Shown: positions 1 to 9,254, numbered from the stretch's first letter. The stretch is 63,760 bases of DNA from Betaproteobacteria bacterium (GCA_025363575.1 JANYDM010000019.1:1-63760), one strand, 5' to 3'. The notes: generated from the letters alone by a model not told the origin. Program-made: numbers and translations.

Positions 1-3000
1 CTGCGTCCGCTCCAGGTGTCGACGATGTCAAACACCAGAGGCGCCTGTACGCCGATGGTCGGATGCAGAGCGGAAGGCGGCGCCCACGCGCGGTAACGCA
101 CGCCGGCCACCGACTCGCCGGGCACGCCCGTTGCGTGCAACGGAATTTCGCGCTGGTTGCACGCAACCGCGTAGCGCGAGCCCGTGAGCCCGCTGACCCT
201 GACCTGCAGGCGCTCGACTGACGAATCGACGTAGCGCGCGGTCGCGCCGGCGCTCACCTGTTCGCCGAGCACGTTCCACGGCTCCATCGCCTGGCGCAGT
301 TCGAGCTCGATGTCCTGGTAACTGACCGTGCCGTAGCGCGGAAACCGGAATTCGACAAACGGCGCGAACCACGCGAGATCGAACGCGTAACCGGCGGCAT
401 TCAGATCGCGCACGACGTCGCGCATGTCGGCCATGATGAAATGCGGCAGCATAAAACGGTCGTGCAGCTGCGTGCCCCAGCGGATGAGCCCGCCCTGATA
501 CGGCGTTTTCCAGAAACGCGCGAGCAGCGCGCGCAGGAGCAGCACTTGCGTCAGGCTCATCTGCGCGTGCGGCGGCATTTCGAACGCGCGGAATTCGACG
601 AGGCCCAGGCGGCCGGCGGCGGTGTCGGGCGAATACAGCTTGTCGATGCAGAATTCGGCGCGATGCGTGTTGCCGGTCAGGTCGACGAGCAGGTTGCGCA
701 GCAGGCGATCGACCAGCCAGGGCGTCAGCGCCTCCTGGCCGGGCTGCAGGCGCTGCGTCATCTGCTGAAAAGCGATTTCGAGCTCGTAGACATTGTCGTC
801 GCGCGCTTCGTCGACGCGCGGCGCCTGGCAGGTGGGGCCGACGAACTGACCCGCGAACAGGTACGACAGGGCAGGATGGTTCTGCCAGTACGCGACGAGA
901 CTGCGCAGCAGGTCGGGCCGGCGCAGCAGCGGGCTATCGGCTGGCGTCGCGCCGCCCAGCGTGACATGGTTGCCCCCGCCAGTGCCTGTATGGCGGCCAT
1001 CGAGCATGAATTTTTCAGTGGCAAGCCGCGTGGTGCGCGCATCTTCGTAGAGCGACGTCGTGTTCGCGACCAGCTCGCCCCAACTCGCAACTGGATGCAC
1101 GTTGACTTCGATCACGCCGGGATCGGGCGTGACCCGCAGCACGTTCATGCGCACGTCCGCCGGCGGTTCGTAGCCTTCAATGCGCAGCGTCAGATTGAGC
1201 GCTTCGGCGCCGTCTTCGATCGCGGCGACCAGCGCCAGATAATCTTCGAGCAGGCGCAACGGCGGCATATAGACATAAAGTATGCCGCCGCGCGGCTCGA
1301 CGCACAGCGCGGTGCGCACGATTTCGGCGGGCGCCGGCGCTGCTTTGGGCCCGATCAATGCATGCGCGGCGGCGGAAGAGTCGCCAGGGGCATCCAGCGT
1401 ATCGAGCGGTGCGAAAGGATCGCGCGCCGCATCTTCCTTGTCTTCGTCCTTTTCCTTGTATTCCGGCAGGCTGCCGAGCGGCAAGCGGTATCCGAGCGGC
1501 GAATCGCCGGGTAAGGTGAACAAGTGCTGGCGCCTTAGCGGCCACAAGCTGCTTTCCCAGCGCCAGCCGCCGAGTTTTCTCACCGCCCGCCTGGCACTGC
1601 GCAGCGGCAGCACGTAACCCGCTGCTTCGCCGAGGCCGCGCCGCAATTGCGCCGCAAGGCGCACGCGTTCAGCGGCATCCGTCAGGTCTGCCGCCAGCGG
1701 ATCGACGTTGACGGGGAGCGCGCTTTCCTGATCGAGCGCGCGCAATGGATCTTCGTAAGCCGGCATGACGAATGCCGTGGAAAATCCCAGCTGCTGCGCG
1801 ATGCGATCGATCAGTTGTCGCGCTTCACGGATGCCGCGCGCCGCGCCGGCGGCCGCCGTCAGCGACAGATTGCGCCAGACAGGTTTTCCGTCCTTGCGCC
1901 AGTAGATGCCGAGCGCCCAGCGCGGCAGCGGTTCGCCCGGATACCATTTGCCCTGGCCGAAATGCGCCAGCGCACCGTGCGCATAGCGCTCTTGCAGACG
2001 GCCGTGCAAGGCGCTGGCCAGTTTGAGCTTGGCGGGCGACAGTGCGGTGTAATTCCATTCCGGGCCTTCCATGTCGTCGATCGCGACGAAAGTCGGCTCG
2101 CCGCCCTGCGTGAGTCGCACGTCGCCGGCCGCGAGCTCGGCATCGACCTGCCGGCCCAGCGCATCGATCGCCTGCCACTGCTGATCGGTGTACGGCTTGG
2201 TCACGCGCGGGTCTTCGCGCATGCGCGTGACCGTCATCGCAAAATTAAAATCAGTCTTGCCCGGGTCGCCGATGATGCTGCCGGTGACCGGCGCGGCGCT
2301 GCCGGGAGAAGCGGTGCATGCGAGCGGGATATGACCTTCGCCGGCGAGCAGGCCGGACGTCGGGTCGAGGCCGATCCATCCGGCGCCCGGGAGATAGACT
2401 TCGGCCCACGCATGCAGATCGGTGAAGTCGCGCTCGGGGCCCGATGGCCCGTCGAGCGCTTTGACGTCGGCGGTCAGCTGTATCAGATAGCCGGACACAA
2501 AACGCGCGGCGAGACCGCAGTGGCGCAGGATCTGCACCATCAACCAGCCGCTGTCGCGGCACGAGCCGCTTTTAAGGCCGAGCGTCTGCTCGCAGGTCTG
2601 CACGCCGGGCTCCATGCGCACGAGATATTTGATGTCGTGCTGCAGGCTGCGATTGACTGCCATCAGAAAATCGACCGTCAGCATGCCCGGCTTGAGCTCG
2701 CGCGCGCGCAAGTCGCCTATCCATTGACCGAGTTGCGGCCCCTGCTCGTCGATGGCGAGAAACGGCGTCAGGTCCTGCGCAAGCTGGGGCGGGTACTGAA
2801 AAGGGAATTTTTCCGCATTGCTTTCGACGAAGAAGTCGAACGGGTTGATCACCGTCATGTCGGCGACCAGATCGACCGTCATGTCGAATTCGCGCGTCGG
2901 CTCGGGAAACACGTAGCGCGCGATGAAATTGCCGTAAACGTCCTGCTGCCAGTTGACGAACTGCTTTGCCGGCCTGACCGTCAGCGAGTACGAAAGTATC

Positions 3001-3110
3001 GGCGTGCGGCAGTGCGGCGCGGGGCGCAGCCGCACTTCATGCGGTGACAGCGTGACGGGCCGGTCGTAGCGGTAGCGCGTCTGGTGACTGAGCGCGACGT
3101 GGATACTCAC
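1..3110 (-). CDS. Transglutaminase-like protein with DUF2126 domain (C-terminus outside window)
   Basis: The frame is open from a GTG at 3110 to the left edge, giving 1036 residues without the C-terminus. The start MSIHVALSHQTRYRYDRPV is typical of the family. Residues 1-80 match the bacterial transglutaminase N-terminal domain. A papain-like transglutaminase core follows with Cys184 in SGSCRD, His233 in DLHAWAEVYLPG and Asp249 in GLDPTSG, a complete Cys-His-Asp triad. The rest matches the long DUF2126 domain. There is no signal peptide, so it is probably cytoplasmic. It is the last visible gene of the operon, 30 bases after the Anbu gene. Family knowledge suggests an amidase, peptidase or transamidase acting on a peptide made by the ATP-grasp partner; the substrate is unknown. 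Confidence 0.9.
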   Translation of the reverse strand, partial: MSIHVALSHQTRYRYDRPVTLSPHEVRLRPAPHCRTPILSYSLTVRPAKQFVNWQQDVYGNFIARYVFPEPTREFDMTVDLVADMTVINPFDFFVESNAEKFPFQYPPQLAQDLTPFLAIDEQGPQLGQWIGDLRARELKPGMLTVDFLMAVNRSLQHDIKYLVRMEPGVQTCEQTLGLKSGSCRDSGWLMVQILRHCGLAARFVSGYLIQLTADVKALDGPSGPERDFTDLHAWAEVYLPGAGWIGLDPTSGLLAGEGHIPLACTASPGSAAPVTGSIIGDPGKTDFNFAMTVTRMREDPRVTKPYTDQQWQAIDALGRQVDAELAAGDVRLTQGGEPTFVAIDDMEGPEWNYTALSPAKLKLASALHGRLQERYAHGALAHFGQGKWYPGEPLPRWALGIYWRKDGKPVWRNLSLTAAAGAARGIREARQLIDRIAQQLGFSTAFVMPAYEDPLRALDQESALPVNVDPLAADLTDAAERVRLAAQLRRGLGEAAGYVLPLRSARRAVRKLGGWRWESSLWPLRRQHLFTLPGDSPLGYRLPLGSLPEYKEKDEDKEDAARDPFAPLDTLDAPGDSSAAAHALIGPKAAPAPAEIVRTALCVEPRGGILYVYMPPLRLLEDYLALVAAIEDGAEALNLTLRIEGYEPPADVRMNVLRVTPDPGVIEVNVHPVASWGELVANTTSLYEDARTTRLATEKFMLDGRHTGTGGGNHVTLGGATPADSPLLRRPDLLRSLVAYWQNHPALSYLFAGQFVGPTCQAPRVDEARDDNVYELEIAFQQMTQRLQPGQEALTPWLVDRLLRNLLVDLTGNTHRAEFCIDKLYSPDTAAGRLGLVEFRAFEMPPHAQMSLTQVLLLRALLARFWKTPYQGGLIRWGTQLHDRFMLPHFIMADMRDVVRDLNAAGYAFDLAWFAPFVEFRFPRYGTVSYQDIELELRQAMEPWNVLGEQVSAGATARYVDSSVERLQVRVSGLTGSRYAVACNQREIPLHATGVPGESVAGVRYRAWAPPSALHPTIGVQAPLVFDIVDTWSGR

Positions 3111-3140
3111 GCCGCAGTTCCACGCAGCGCGCGGACGCGT

Positions 3141-3881
3141 TTAGCCGGCATCATCCCATTGCGGGTTGGGTATCTGCGCGAACACGCGCTTCAGGCCCTC
3201 GCCCCATTGATTGTGGATCATGTTGAAGTACGAGTCGGCTTCGTCGATGCGGCGCACGATGCCCGGTTTCAGGCTGTTGTTGTGATAGACCACCATATCG
3301 ATCGGCAGCCCGACGGAGATATTGCTGCGCATGGTCGAATCGAATGACACCAGCACGCATTTGGCGGCGTCGAGCAGGCTGGTGTGGCGGTTGACCACGC
3401 GGTCGATTACCGGCTTGCCGTATTTGCTCTCGCCGATCTGGAAGTACGGCGTCTCAGGCGTTGCCTCGATGAAATTGCCTTCGCTGTAAACATGAAAAAG
3501 CCGCTGCGGCTCGCCGCGGATCTGGCCGCCGACCACAAACGATGCGCCGGCCTCGATGTTGCTCTGCGCGAGATAGGGCCCGTCGCGCCGGCGCACTTCG
3601 CGCAGCGCGCTGCCAATGAGATCGGCGATTTCGAACATGGAGCTTGCGTTGTTGATCGTGCGGTTGGCGTCGCCGCTTTTCGACTGGTGCTCGAGCAGGT
3701 TGATCGCGCTTTGCGTGATCGACAGGTTGCCCGAGCTCAGAACTGCGATCAAGCGCTCGCCGTCGCGTTTAATCATATGCATCTTGCTGAAAGTTGCTAT
3801 CTGGTCGACGCCCGCGTTGGTGCGTGAATCTGACGCGAACACCATCCCGGCGTCTAGCATTACGGCTACACAATAAGTCAT
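3141..3881 (-). CDS. Anbu-type proteasome-like peptidase
   Basis: 246 residues. The sequence starts MTYCVAVMLDAGMVFASDSRTNAGVD, so removal of Met exposes Thr1, the N-terminal nucleophile of Ntn hydrolases. Asp17 (in ASDSR) and Lys32 lie at proteasome-like positions. A TTG nine bases upstream would bury Thr1, so the ATG at 3881 is chosen. This is the Anbu (ancestral beta subunit) family, which assembles into open helical rings rather than closed proteasome rings. It lies between alpha-E (63 bases upstream) and transglutaminase (30 bases downstream), the partnership usually seen for Anbu. The role is probably peptide hydrolysis linked to this operon; natural substrates are not established. Confidence 0.93.
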   Translation of the reverse strand: MTYCVAVMLDAGMVFASDSRTNAGVDQIATFSKMHMIKRDGERLIAVLSSGNLSITQSAINLLEHQSKSGDANRTINNASSMFEIADLIGSALREVRRRDGPYLAQSNIEAGASFVVGGQIRGEPQRLFHVYSEGNFIEATPETPYFQIGESKYGKPVIDRVVNRHTSLLDAAKCVLVSFDSTMRSNISVGLPIDMVVYHNNSLKPGIVRRIDEADSYFNMIHNQWGEGLKRVFAQIPNPQWDDAG

Positions 3882-3944
3882 GGAAACCAATCCCCGAACG
3901 GCTGGAGTAAAGATGCGTATTCTAATGGCTGCCGCCGGTGATGA

Positions 3945-4949
3945 CTAACTGGTTTGACGTTGCGCGCCGGCAACGCCGTATATCGAGTCCGGGCTGTAGA
4001 CCGGCACCAGGAAATCTTTGTCGATTTCGGTCGCCAGGTCGCCGATGCCTTCGAGAAAATCCATCAGGTATTCATGCAGTCCTACATCGAATATCTGCTG
4101 GGTGCGTCCATAGTGCAGCCGCGCGTGCAGTTCGCCCGCCATGCGCTCCGCCTCGAGCTGCGAATCGTCGGAGAGGTTGCGCAGGATCTCGTAAATGTCG
4201 TTCATGCAGGCATGCAGCGAGCGGGGCACGTCGTCGCGCAGGATCAGCAGTTCAGCGACTTTCATCGGCGTGATGACGTCGCGGTAGACCTTGCGGTATG
4301 AGTCGAATGCGCTGACCGAGCGCAGCAGCGCGCTCCACTGGTAGTAGTCGACCGCGCCGCCGACATCGGTCGCCGACGGCAGCAGCGTATGGTATTTGAC
4401 GTCCACGATGCGCGCCGTGTTGTCCGCGCGCTCCATGAAAGTGCCGAGGCGGATGAATTGATAGCCCTCGTCGCGCAGCATCGTGCCGAAGGTGACGCCG
4501 CGGAACTGGTGCGACTGCAGCTTGACCCAGTCGAAGAATTCGCTGATGCCGCGCGACTCGACGTGCGGGTAGTCGAGGTTGCGCATGTCGAGCCACAACT
4601 GGTTAAGGTCTTCGTACATTTCGGAGGTGATCGCGCCGCGCACGCTGCGCGCGTTCTCGCGCGCGGCCTGGATGCATGAGTAGATGCTCGACGGATTGGT
4701 CGCGTCGAGCACCATGAAATGCAGCATGTCGTTCGGCGTGATTTCCGGGTACAGCTCGTAATAGGCGGTCGCGCGGCCGGTAATGACCAGCGGCAGCGCC
4801 CACGGGTCGGCCCATTCCTGGCCGGCCTCGAGCACGCGATAGGGCAGCAGCGACATGCGATAGGTGACGTCGAGCATGCGCGCCGTGTTTTCCGCGCGCT
4901 CGATGTGGCGCGACATCCAATACAGGTTGTTGGCGGCGCGGGCGAGCAT
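3945..4949 (-). CDS. Alpha-E domain protein (DUF403)
   Basis: 334 residues. The N-terminus MLARAANNLYWMSRHIERAENTAR is the signature of the all-helical alpha-E family. The length is typical. The start lies three bases after the stop of the ATP-grasp gene, so translation is probably coupled. Alpha-E proteins almost always accompany circularly permuted ATP-grasp proteins. They are thought to be accessory or binding partners in making or modifying a peptide-like product, but no biochemical activity is firmly assigned. No signal peptide or membrane segment is seen. Confidence 0.93.
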   Translation of the reverse strand: MLARAANNLYWMSRHIERAENTARMLDVTYRMSLLPYRVLEAGQEWADPWALPLVITGRATAYYELYPEITPNDMLHFMVLDATNPSSIYSCIQAARENARSVRGAITSEMYEDLNQLWLDMRNLDYPHVESRGISEFFDWVKLQSHQFRGVTFGTMLRDEGYQFIRLGTFMERADNTARIVDVKYHTLLPSATDVGGAVDYYQWSALLRSVSAFDSYRKVYRDVITPMKVAELLILRDDVPRSLHACMNDIYEILRNLSDDSQLEAERMAGELHARLHYGRTQQIFDVGLHEYLMDFLEGIGDLATEIDKDFLVPVYSPDSIYGVAGAQRQTS

Positions 4950-4952
4950 CGT

Positions 4953-6395
4953 TCAGCCTTCCAGGACCCAGGTGTCTTTGGTGCCACCGCCCTGCGACGA
5001 GTTCACCACGAGCGAGCCTTCGCGCAACGCCACACGCGTGAGCCCGCCCGGCACCAGCGAAACGGTTTTGCCCGACAGTACATAAGGTCGCAGGTCAACG
5101 TGGCGCGGCGCGATGCCCGCTTTCACATAGGTGGGGCAGGTCGACAAAGCGAGCGTGGGTTGTGCGATAAAAGCGGCGGGTGTGGTCATGATGCGCGCAC
5201 GGTATGTCTCGATTTCCGCTTTGGTCGAGGCGGGGCCCACCAGCATGCCGTAGCCGCCGGAACCCTGCACTTCCTTGACCACCAAACTGGCGAGATTCGC
5301 CAGCACGTATTTCAGATCGTCTGGCTTGCCCAGTTGATACGTCGGCACGTTCTGCAGGATGGGCTCTTCGCCGAGATAGAAGCGCACCATGTCGGGCACA
5401 TAAACATAAGTGGATTTGTCGTCGGCGACGCCGGTGCCGATGGCATTCGCCAGGGTCACCCGTCCGGCGCGATAGGCGGCGAAGAGGCCCGGCACGCCGA
5501 CCACCGAATCGGACCGGAACGCGAGCGGGTCGAGAAAATCATCATCGAGGCGGCGGTAAATCACATCGACGCGCTGCGGACCGTGGGTGGTGCGCATGTA
5601 GACATAATTGTCAGCGACGAAAAGATCGGGGCCTTCGACCAGCTCGACGCCCATTTGCTGGGCGAGAAACGCATGCTCGAAATAAGCGCTGTTGTACGAG
5701 CCGGGCGTCAGCACCGCGACCGTTGGATTGCTGACCCCTGCGGGCGCCACCGCGCGCAGGTTGTCCAGCAGCACGTCGGCGTAATGGTCGACCGGCGCGA
5801 TCGGAATGCGCGAGAACAGGTCCGGAAACAGCCGCATCATCATCTTGCGGTTTTCCAGCATGTACGAAACGCCGGACGGCGTGCGCAGATTGTCTTCGAG
5901 CACGTAAAAGGTGTCGCGCTCTACCTTGACGAGATCGATGCCGGCGACGTGCACGTAGACGTCTCCCGGCACGCTGAAGCCGCGCATCTCGGGGCGGAAC
6001 AGGCTGTTGCCCAGTATCTGCTGCTCGGGAATGATGCCGGCCTTGATGATTTCCTGGTCGTGGTAAATGTCTTTGAGGAAGGCGTTCAGCGCGCGCACAC
6101 GCTGGCAGCAGCCCGCCGACATCGCCTTCCAGGCGCCCGGCCGCAGAATGCGTGGAATGATGTCGAACGGGATGGAGCGCTCGACGCCGGTGTCGTCGCC
6201 ATAAACGGCAAAGGTGATGCCCTGGCGCGCGTAGAGGGTGTCGGCTTCCTTCTGCTTTTGCAGCATGAATTCGACCGGCTTGGAGGCGAGCCACTGCGCG
6301 AACGCGGCATAGTGCTCGCGCGGCGCGCCGTCGCCGTCGTACATCTCGTTGAACCAGCGCGGCGCGGTCGCGGCGCCAGGAGTGGGCATGTTCAT
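4953..6395 (-). CDS. Circularly permuted type 2 ATP-grasp protein (DUF404/DUF407)
   Basis: 480 residues from the ATG at 6395. The conserved part begins at FNEMYD about 15 residues in and includes the family segments YGDDTGVERSIPFD, RPGAWKAM and KEVQGSGGYGMLVGP near the C-terminus, the last resembling an ATP-grasp Gly-rich loop. A longer start at 6458 is possible, but those 21 codons have atypical codon use and look like leader DNA. It is the first gene of the minus-strand operon and is divergent from the VOC gene at 6642. The family is predicted to form amide or peptide bonds using ATP; the product is unknown. Confidence 0.9.
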   Translation of the reverse strand: MNMPTPGAATAPRWFNEMYDGDGAPREHYAAFAQWLASKPVEFMLQKQKEADTLYARQGITFAVYGDDTGVERSIPFDIIPRILRPGAWKAMSAGCCQRVRALNAFLKDIYHDQEIIKAGIIPEQQILGNSLFRPEMRGFSVPGDVYVHVAGIDLVKVERDTFYVLEDNLRTPSGVSYMLENRKMMMRLFPDLFSRIPIAPVDHYADVLLDNLRAVAPAGVSNPTVAVLTPGSYNSAYFEHAFLAQQMGVELVEGPDLFVADNYVYMRTTHGPQRVDVIYRRLDDDFLDPLAFRSDSVVGVPGLFAAYRAGRVTLANAIGTGVADDKSTYVYVPDMVRFYLGEEPILQNVPTYQLGKPDDLKYVLANLASLVVKEVQGSGGYGMLVGPASTKAEIETYRARIMTTPAAFIAQPTLALSTCPTYVKAGIAPRHVDLRPYVLSGKTVSLVPGGLTRVALREGSLVVNSSQGGGTKDTWVLEG

Positions 6396-6641
6396 TTCTA
6401 AGGGCACTCTGTATCCGGGAGCAATGCTTGTGCCATGTACGGAGATTCGATCGTTCATTTTACGCCGGTCGTATCGTGCGCGGTAAACCAGCGGCGCACC
6501 GTGCGGGACCGCACCAAAACGGACGCGTCGCGCGCCGTCCGCCTGATTATGGTGCGCCGTGCGGGTGGTGCTAAAGTCGCTATCCAGGGCGCATTCCCGC
6601 ATGCGGGGCGACGCCAAGCCGCACTACTCAGGAGAATCGCC
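6396..6641. other. Divergent intergenic region
   Basis: This 246-base gap separates the ATP-grasp operon (minus) from the VOC operon (plus), so it must hold promoters for both. A GGAG-type ribosome site sits just before the plus-strand ATG at 6642. No convincing sigma70 boxes or operator palindromes could be picked by eye. Confidence 0.4.
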
Positions 6642-7064
6642 ATGGCCAGATTGAGACATATCGCGATGCAGGTGCCCGACCCGCAGAAGGCCGCCGAGTT
6701 CTATATACGCGTATTCGGGATGCATAAGGTCGGCGAGACCGACTGGGAAAACGCGCGCGGCGTTTACCTGAGCGATGGCGTAATCAACCTGGCGCTGCTG
6801 GACTACAAGACGGTGGAGGCGGCGGGCGAAGAACGCGGCCTCGGCTTCGTCGGCATCCACCATATCGGCTTCTGGGTCGACGATGTGGCGGCAACGCGCA
6901 GGACGATGGAAGCCGCAGGCGGCCAGTATTGGATGGGCGAGCCGGCGGCCGGCGACGGCTTTTACGAAGTGAAGTATCGCGACCCCAATGGCGTGGTTGT
7001 CGACATTACGGAAAACGGCTGGGGCGGCGCGACGAAGGAAGTCGTCGCGGCGGGCGCGAAATAA
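6642..7064 (+). CDS. VOC superfamily (glyoxalase/dioxygenase fold) protein
   Basis: 140 residues. The ATG is preceded by AGGAGAATCGCC, which fixes the start well inside a longer open frame. It begins MARLRHIAMQVPDPQKAAEFY, a classic VOC betaalphabetabetabeta start. Candidate metal ligands are His6, a His in GIHHIGFWVDD and a Glu near the end (VVDITENGW). VOC proteins act as lyases, isomerases or ring-cleavage dioxygenases using a divalent metal. It is followed after 20 bases by an amino-acid-synthesis-family gene, then Bug and RidA genes, suggesting a small catabolic operon. The substrate cannot be told from sequence. Confidence 0.9.
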   Translation: MARLRHIAMQVPDPQKAAEFYIRVFGMHKVGETDWENARGVYLSDGVINLALLDYKTVEAAGEERGLGFVGIHHIGFWVDDVAATRRTMEAAGGQYWMGEPAAGDGFYEVKYRDPNGVVVDITENGWGGATKEVVAAGAK

Positions 7065-7084
7065 TCCGGCGCGGAGAAAACGCA

Positions 7085-7702
7085 ATGCCAAAGAAAAGCT
7101 CCCGCGTGCGGTTCGCAATCCGCAAGACCGCCGTGCTGGTGGAAGAGATCCGGCTCGAGGCCGGCCGCGCCGACGGGCCGCCGTTGATACGCGTGGCGGC
7201 GATGGCGGCAATACACAATCCTTACGCCGGCAAGCCGCTGGCCGATATCGAGGCGCTGATTGGGTTCGGCGCCGATCTGGGAACCCTGCTGGTGCAGAAA
7301 TTGCTGGAGCAGTTCGGCGACGATCCGCGGCGCGTGGAGAGTTACGGCAAGGGAGCCATCGTCGGCACGCTGGGAGAAATCGAGCACGGCTACGCCGCGA
7401 TCACGCGGCCTTTCGCGACGCGCGTGCGCAAGGCGCTTGGCGATGCCACCGCGTGGATGGCGGCGAACGTGAAGCGCGGTGCATCCGGCGCTTCGCTCGA
7501 TGTGCCGCTTGCTTATAAGAACGCTTTGTACGTCCGTTCCCACTACGACACGGTAGAGGTCAGGATGCCGGATGCGCCGCTGCCCGACGAGATCGTCGTG
7601 ATACTTGTCGCTGCGGGGCGCGGCCGGCTGCACGCTCGTATAGGCGGGCTGCGCAAATCTGATGTAAAGAAGGGCCGCGACATCTATCTCGACCGCAATT
7701 AA
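7085..7702 (+). CDS. Amino acid synthesis family protein (PF06684-like)
   Basis: 205 residues, start ATG 20 bases after the VOC stop. The motifs RVAAMAAIHNPYAGK, SYGKGAIVGTLGEIEHGYA and the C-terminal GGLRKSDVKKGRDIYLDRN resemble the family long labelled amino acid synthesis, whose true function is poorly known. No signal peptide. In other proteobacteria these proteins often sit beside Bug transporters and catabolic enzymes, as here (Bug gene 15 bases downstream). The role is probably enzymatic, acting on the compound bound by the neighbouring Bug protein; this is inference from context. Confidence 0.82.
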   Translation: MPKKSSRVRFAIRKTAVLVEEIRLEAGRADGPPLIRVAAMAAIHNPYAGKPLADIEALIGFGADLGTLLVQKLLEQFGDDPRRVESYGKGAIVGTLGEIEHGYAAITRPFATRVRKALGDATAWMAANVKRGASGASLDVPLAYKNALYVRSHYDTVEVRMPDAPLPDEIVVILVAAGRGRLHARIGGLRKSDVKKGRDIYLDRN

Positions 7703-7717
7703 TACAGGGAAAAGATC

Positions 7718-8707
7718 ATGCAAAAGGGCTGCCGTTGCGCGTTGTATGTTGGTTTGTCCGCGGGAATTGCAATCACGGCGATGGGACGCACGCTCGCCGC
7801 TCAGCCCGCATATCCCGAGCGGCCCGTCCGTCTCATCATCCCGCAGGCCACCGGCGGCGGCTCGGACACGATAGGGCGCTACATCACGCAGAAACTCGGC
7901 GACGCGCTCGGCCAGCAGTTTGTCGTCGACAACCGTCCGGGCGCGGCGGGCATGCTGGGCGCCGACATCGTGCGGCTGGCCACGCCTGACGGTTACACCA
8001 TGCTGCTGTGCGCGATCGACACCATCACTGCGCCCATCGTGAGCCGACGCGCGCCATTTGACGCGATCAAGGATTTTGCACCAGTGACGCAGCTGACGCA
8101 GTCGCCCAACGTATGGATCGTCGGCCTGTCGTTCGCTGGCCAGACGATGAAAGACCTTGTCGATATCGCGAAGGTCAAGCCGAAGCAGATCGACTATGCC
8201 TCGTCTGGTGTTGGCAGCATGCAGCACCTCGGCGGCGAGCTCTTGAACAAGATGGCCGGTATACAGCTCAATCACATTCCTTATAAAGGCGGACCGCCGG
8301 GACTGGTCGATGTGCTCGGCGGGCGCGTGCCGGTCATGGTGTCAGGCATGCAGGGTGCGCTGCCGTACGTGAAATCCGGCAAGGTGCGCGGGCTTGCGGT
8401 CACCACCAGGAAACGATTCGCTGCACTGTCCGAGTTGCCGACGGTTGCCGAAGCGCTTAACCTGCCTGACTACGAAGCGGTCAACTGGCAAGGACTGCTG
8501 TTTCCAGCGGGAACGCCGCAACCGGTCATCGCGAAAATCGCTGGCGAGACGATCAAGATTCTTGCCCAGCCTGAGACGCGCGCGCGGCTCGACGTTCTGG
8601 GTTACGCGCCGTCCGGCCCGACGCCAGCCGAATTTGCGGTGCTGATGCGCGTCGAGCAAAAGCGCTGGACGGCGATCATCCGCGAAGCGGGCATTACCGC
8701 GGACTGA
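7718..8707 (+). CDS. Bug/TctC-family periplasmic solute-binding protein
   Basis: 329 residues with a Sec signal peptide ending near GRTLAA. Family marks seen: YPERPVRLIIP at the mature N-terminus, TGGGSDTIGRY (ligand loop 1), VDNRPGAAG, PDGYTMLL, and HIPYKGGPPGLVDVLGGRV. Bug proteins bind carboxylates such as tricarboxylates, nicotinate or amino acids by a Venus-flytrap fold and normally feed a TctAB permease. No permease is encoded nearby. The start follows AGGGAAAAGATC. RidA follows, so the bound compound may be catabolised by a route that yields reactive enamines. Confidence 0.93.
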   Translation: MQKGCRCALYVGLSAGIAITAMGRTLAAQPAYPERPVRLIIPQATGGGSDTIGRYITQKLGDALGQQFVVDNRPGAAGMLGADIVRLATPDGYTMLLCAIDTITAPIVSRRAPFDAIKDFAPVTQLTQSPNVWIVGLSFAGQTMKDLVDIAKVKPKQIDYASSGVGSMQHLGGELLNKMAGIQLNHIPYKGGPPGLVDVLGGRVPVMVSGMQGALPYVKSGKVRGLAVTTRKRFAALSELPTVAEALNLPDYEAVNWQGLLFPAGTPQPVIAKIAGETIKILAQPETRARLDVLGYAPSGPTPAEFAVLMRVEQKRWTAIIREAGITAD

Positions 8708-8734
8708 ACAATCAACAAAGAGCAAGGGAGAGTT

Positions 8735-9130
8735 ATGCCGATCAAGCGTGGCAATCCGCCGGGCATGAAAAACGTGCGGGCGACCGTTTACAACCATTAC
8801 GTGCGCGTAGACCAACCCAAGAGCATGATCTTTGTATCGGGGCAAGTGTCGCGCGACAACGACGGCAATCAGGTCGGCGTGGGCAGCATGCTCGAGCAGA
8901 CGCGCCAGTGTTTGCGCAACATCGAGAAGAACCTGACTGCCGCCGGTGCGTCGATGTCGGACGTGGTATGGACCACCGTGTATACGACCGACATCCGCGA
9001 GTTCAAGCAGATTGTCGCCGCGCGCGAGGAATTCTTCAAGGACAACCTGCCGACCAGCACGATGGTCGAGGTCGCGCATCTTGCGGACCCGGGGCTGATG
9101 GTTGAGATACAGGTGATTGCGGCGATCTAG
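8735..9130 (+). CDS. RidA/YjgF family protein
   Basis: 131 residues. It shows the RidA pattern: a start near YNHYVRVDQPKSMIFVSGQVSRD, QTRQCLRNIEKNLTAAGASMSDVVWTTVYTTD in the middle, and the C-terminal LPTSTMVEVAHLADPGLMVEIQ. In canonical RidA an Arg near position 105 binds the carboxylate of enamine or imine intermediates. Here the matching place reads VEVAHLADPG with His instead, so it is probably not archetypal RidA but one of the Rid subfamilies found in catabolic operons. It is probably co-transcribed with the Bug gene 27 bases upstream. Confidence 0.9.
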   Translation: MPIKRGNPPGMKNVRATVYNHYVRVDQPKSMIFVSGQVSRDNDGNQVGVGSMLEQTRQCLRNIEKNLTAAGASMSDVVWTTVYTTDIREFKQIVAAREEFFKDNLPTSTMVEVAHLADPGLMVEIQVIAAI

Positions 9131-9254
9131 CGTAGTGCTGCGCAATCAACGGATTTTGTTTGCGCACAGTTGGCGCAATGCGGAAATACAAGGGGCGCTC
9201 CCATTCTTCCGGCGGATGCGTAATACTACTGAACCGGCCGGGAGAATAGCGAGA

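Noticed and set aside
441..3047. Long plus-strand open frames opposite the transglutaminase gene
   Set aside because: Arg/Ala-rich translations without family motifs; the minus strand encodes a full transglutaminase triad.
4719..6401. A 560-codon open frame on the plus strand
   Set aside because: It lies fully opposite the ATP-grasp and alpha-E genes, whose protein families are clear. GC-rich codon use keeps the opposite strand open.
6396..6458. Longer N-terminus for the ATP-grasp protein
   Set aside because: Codon use changes abruptly and conserved sequence begins only after 6395, though this start is not fully excluded.
6962..8275. A 437-codon minus-strand open frame
   Set aside because: It is the shadow of the VOC, amino-acid-synthesis-family and Bug genes.
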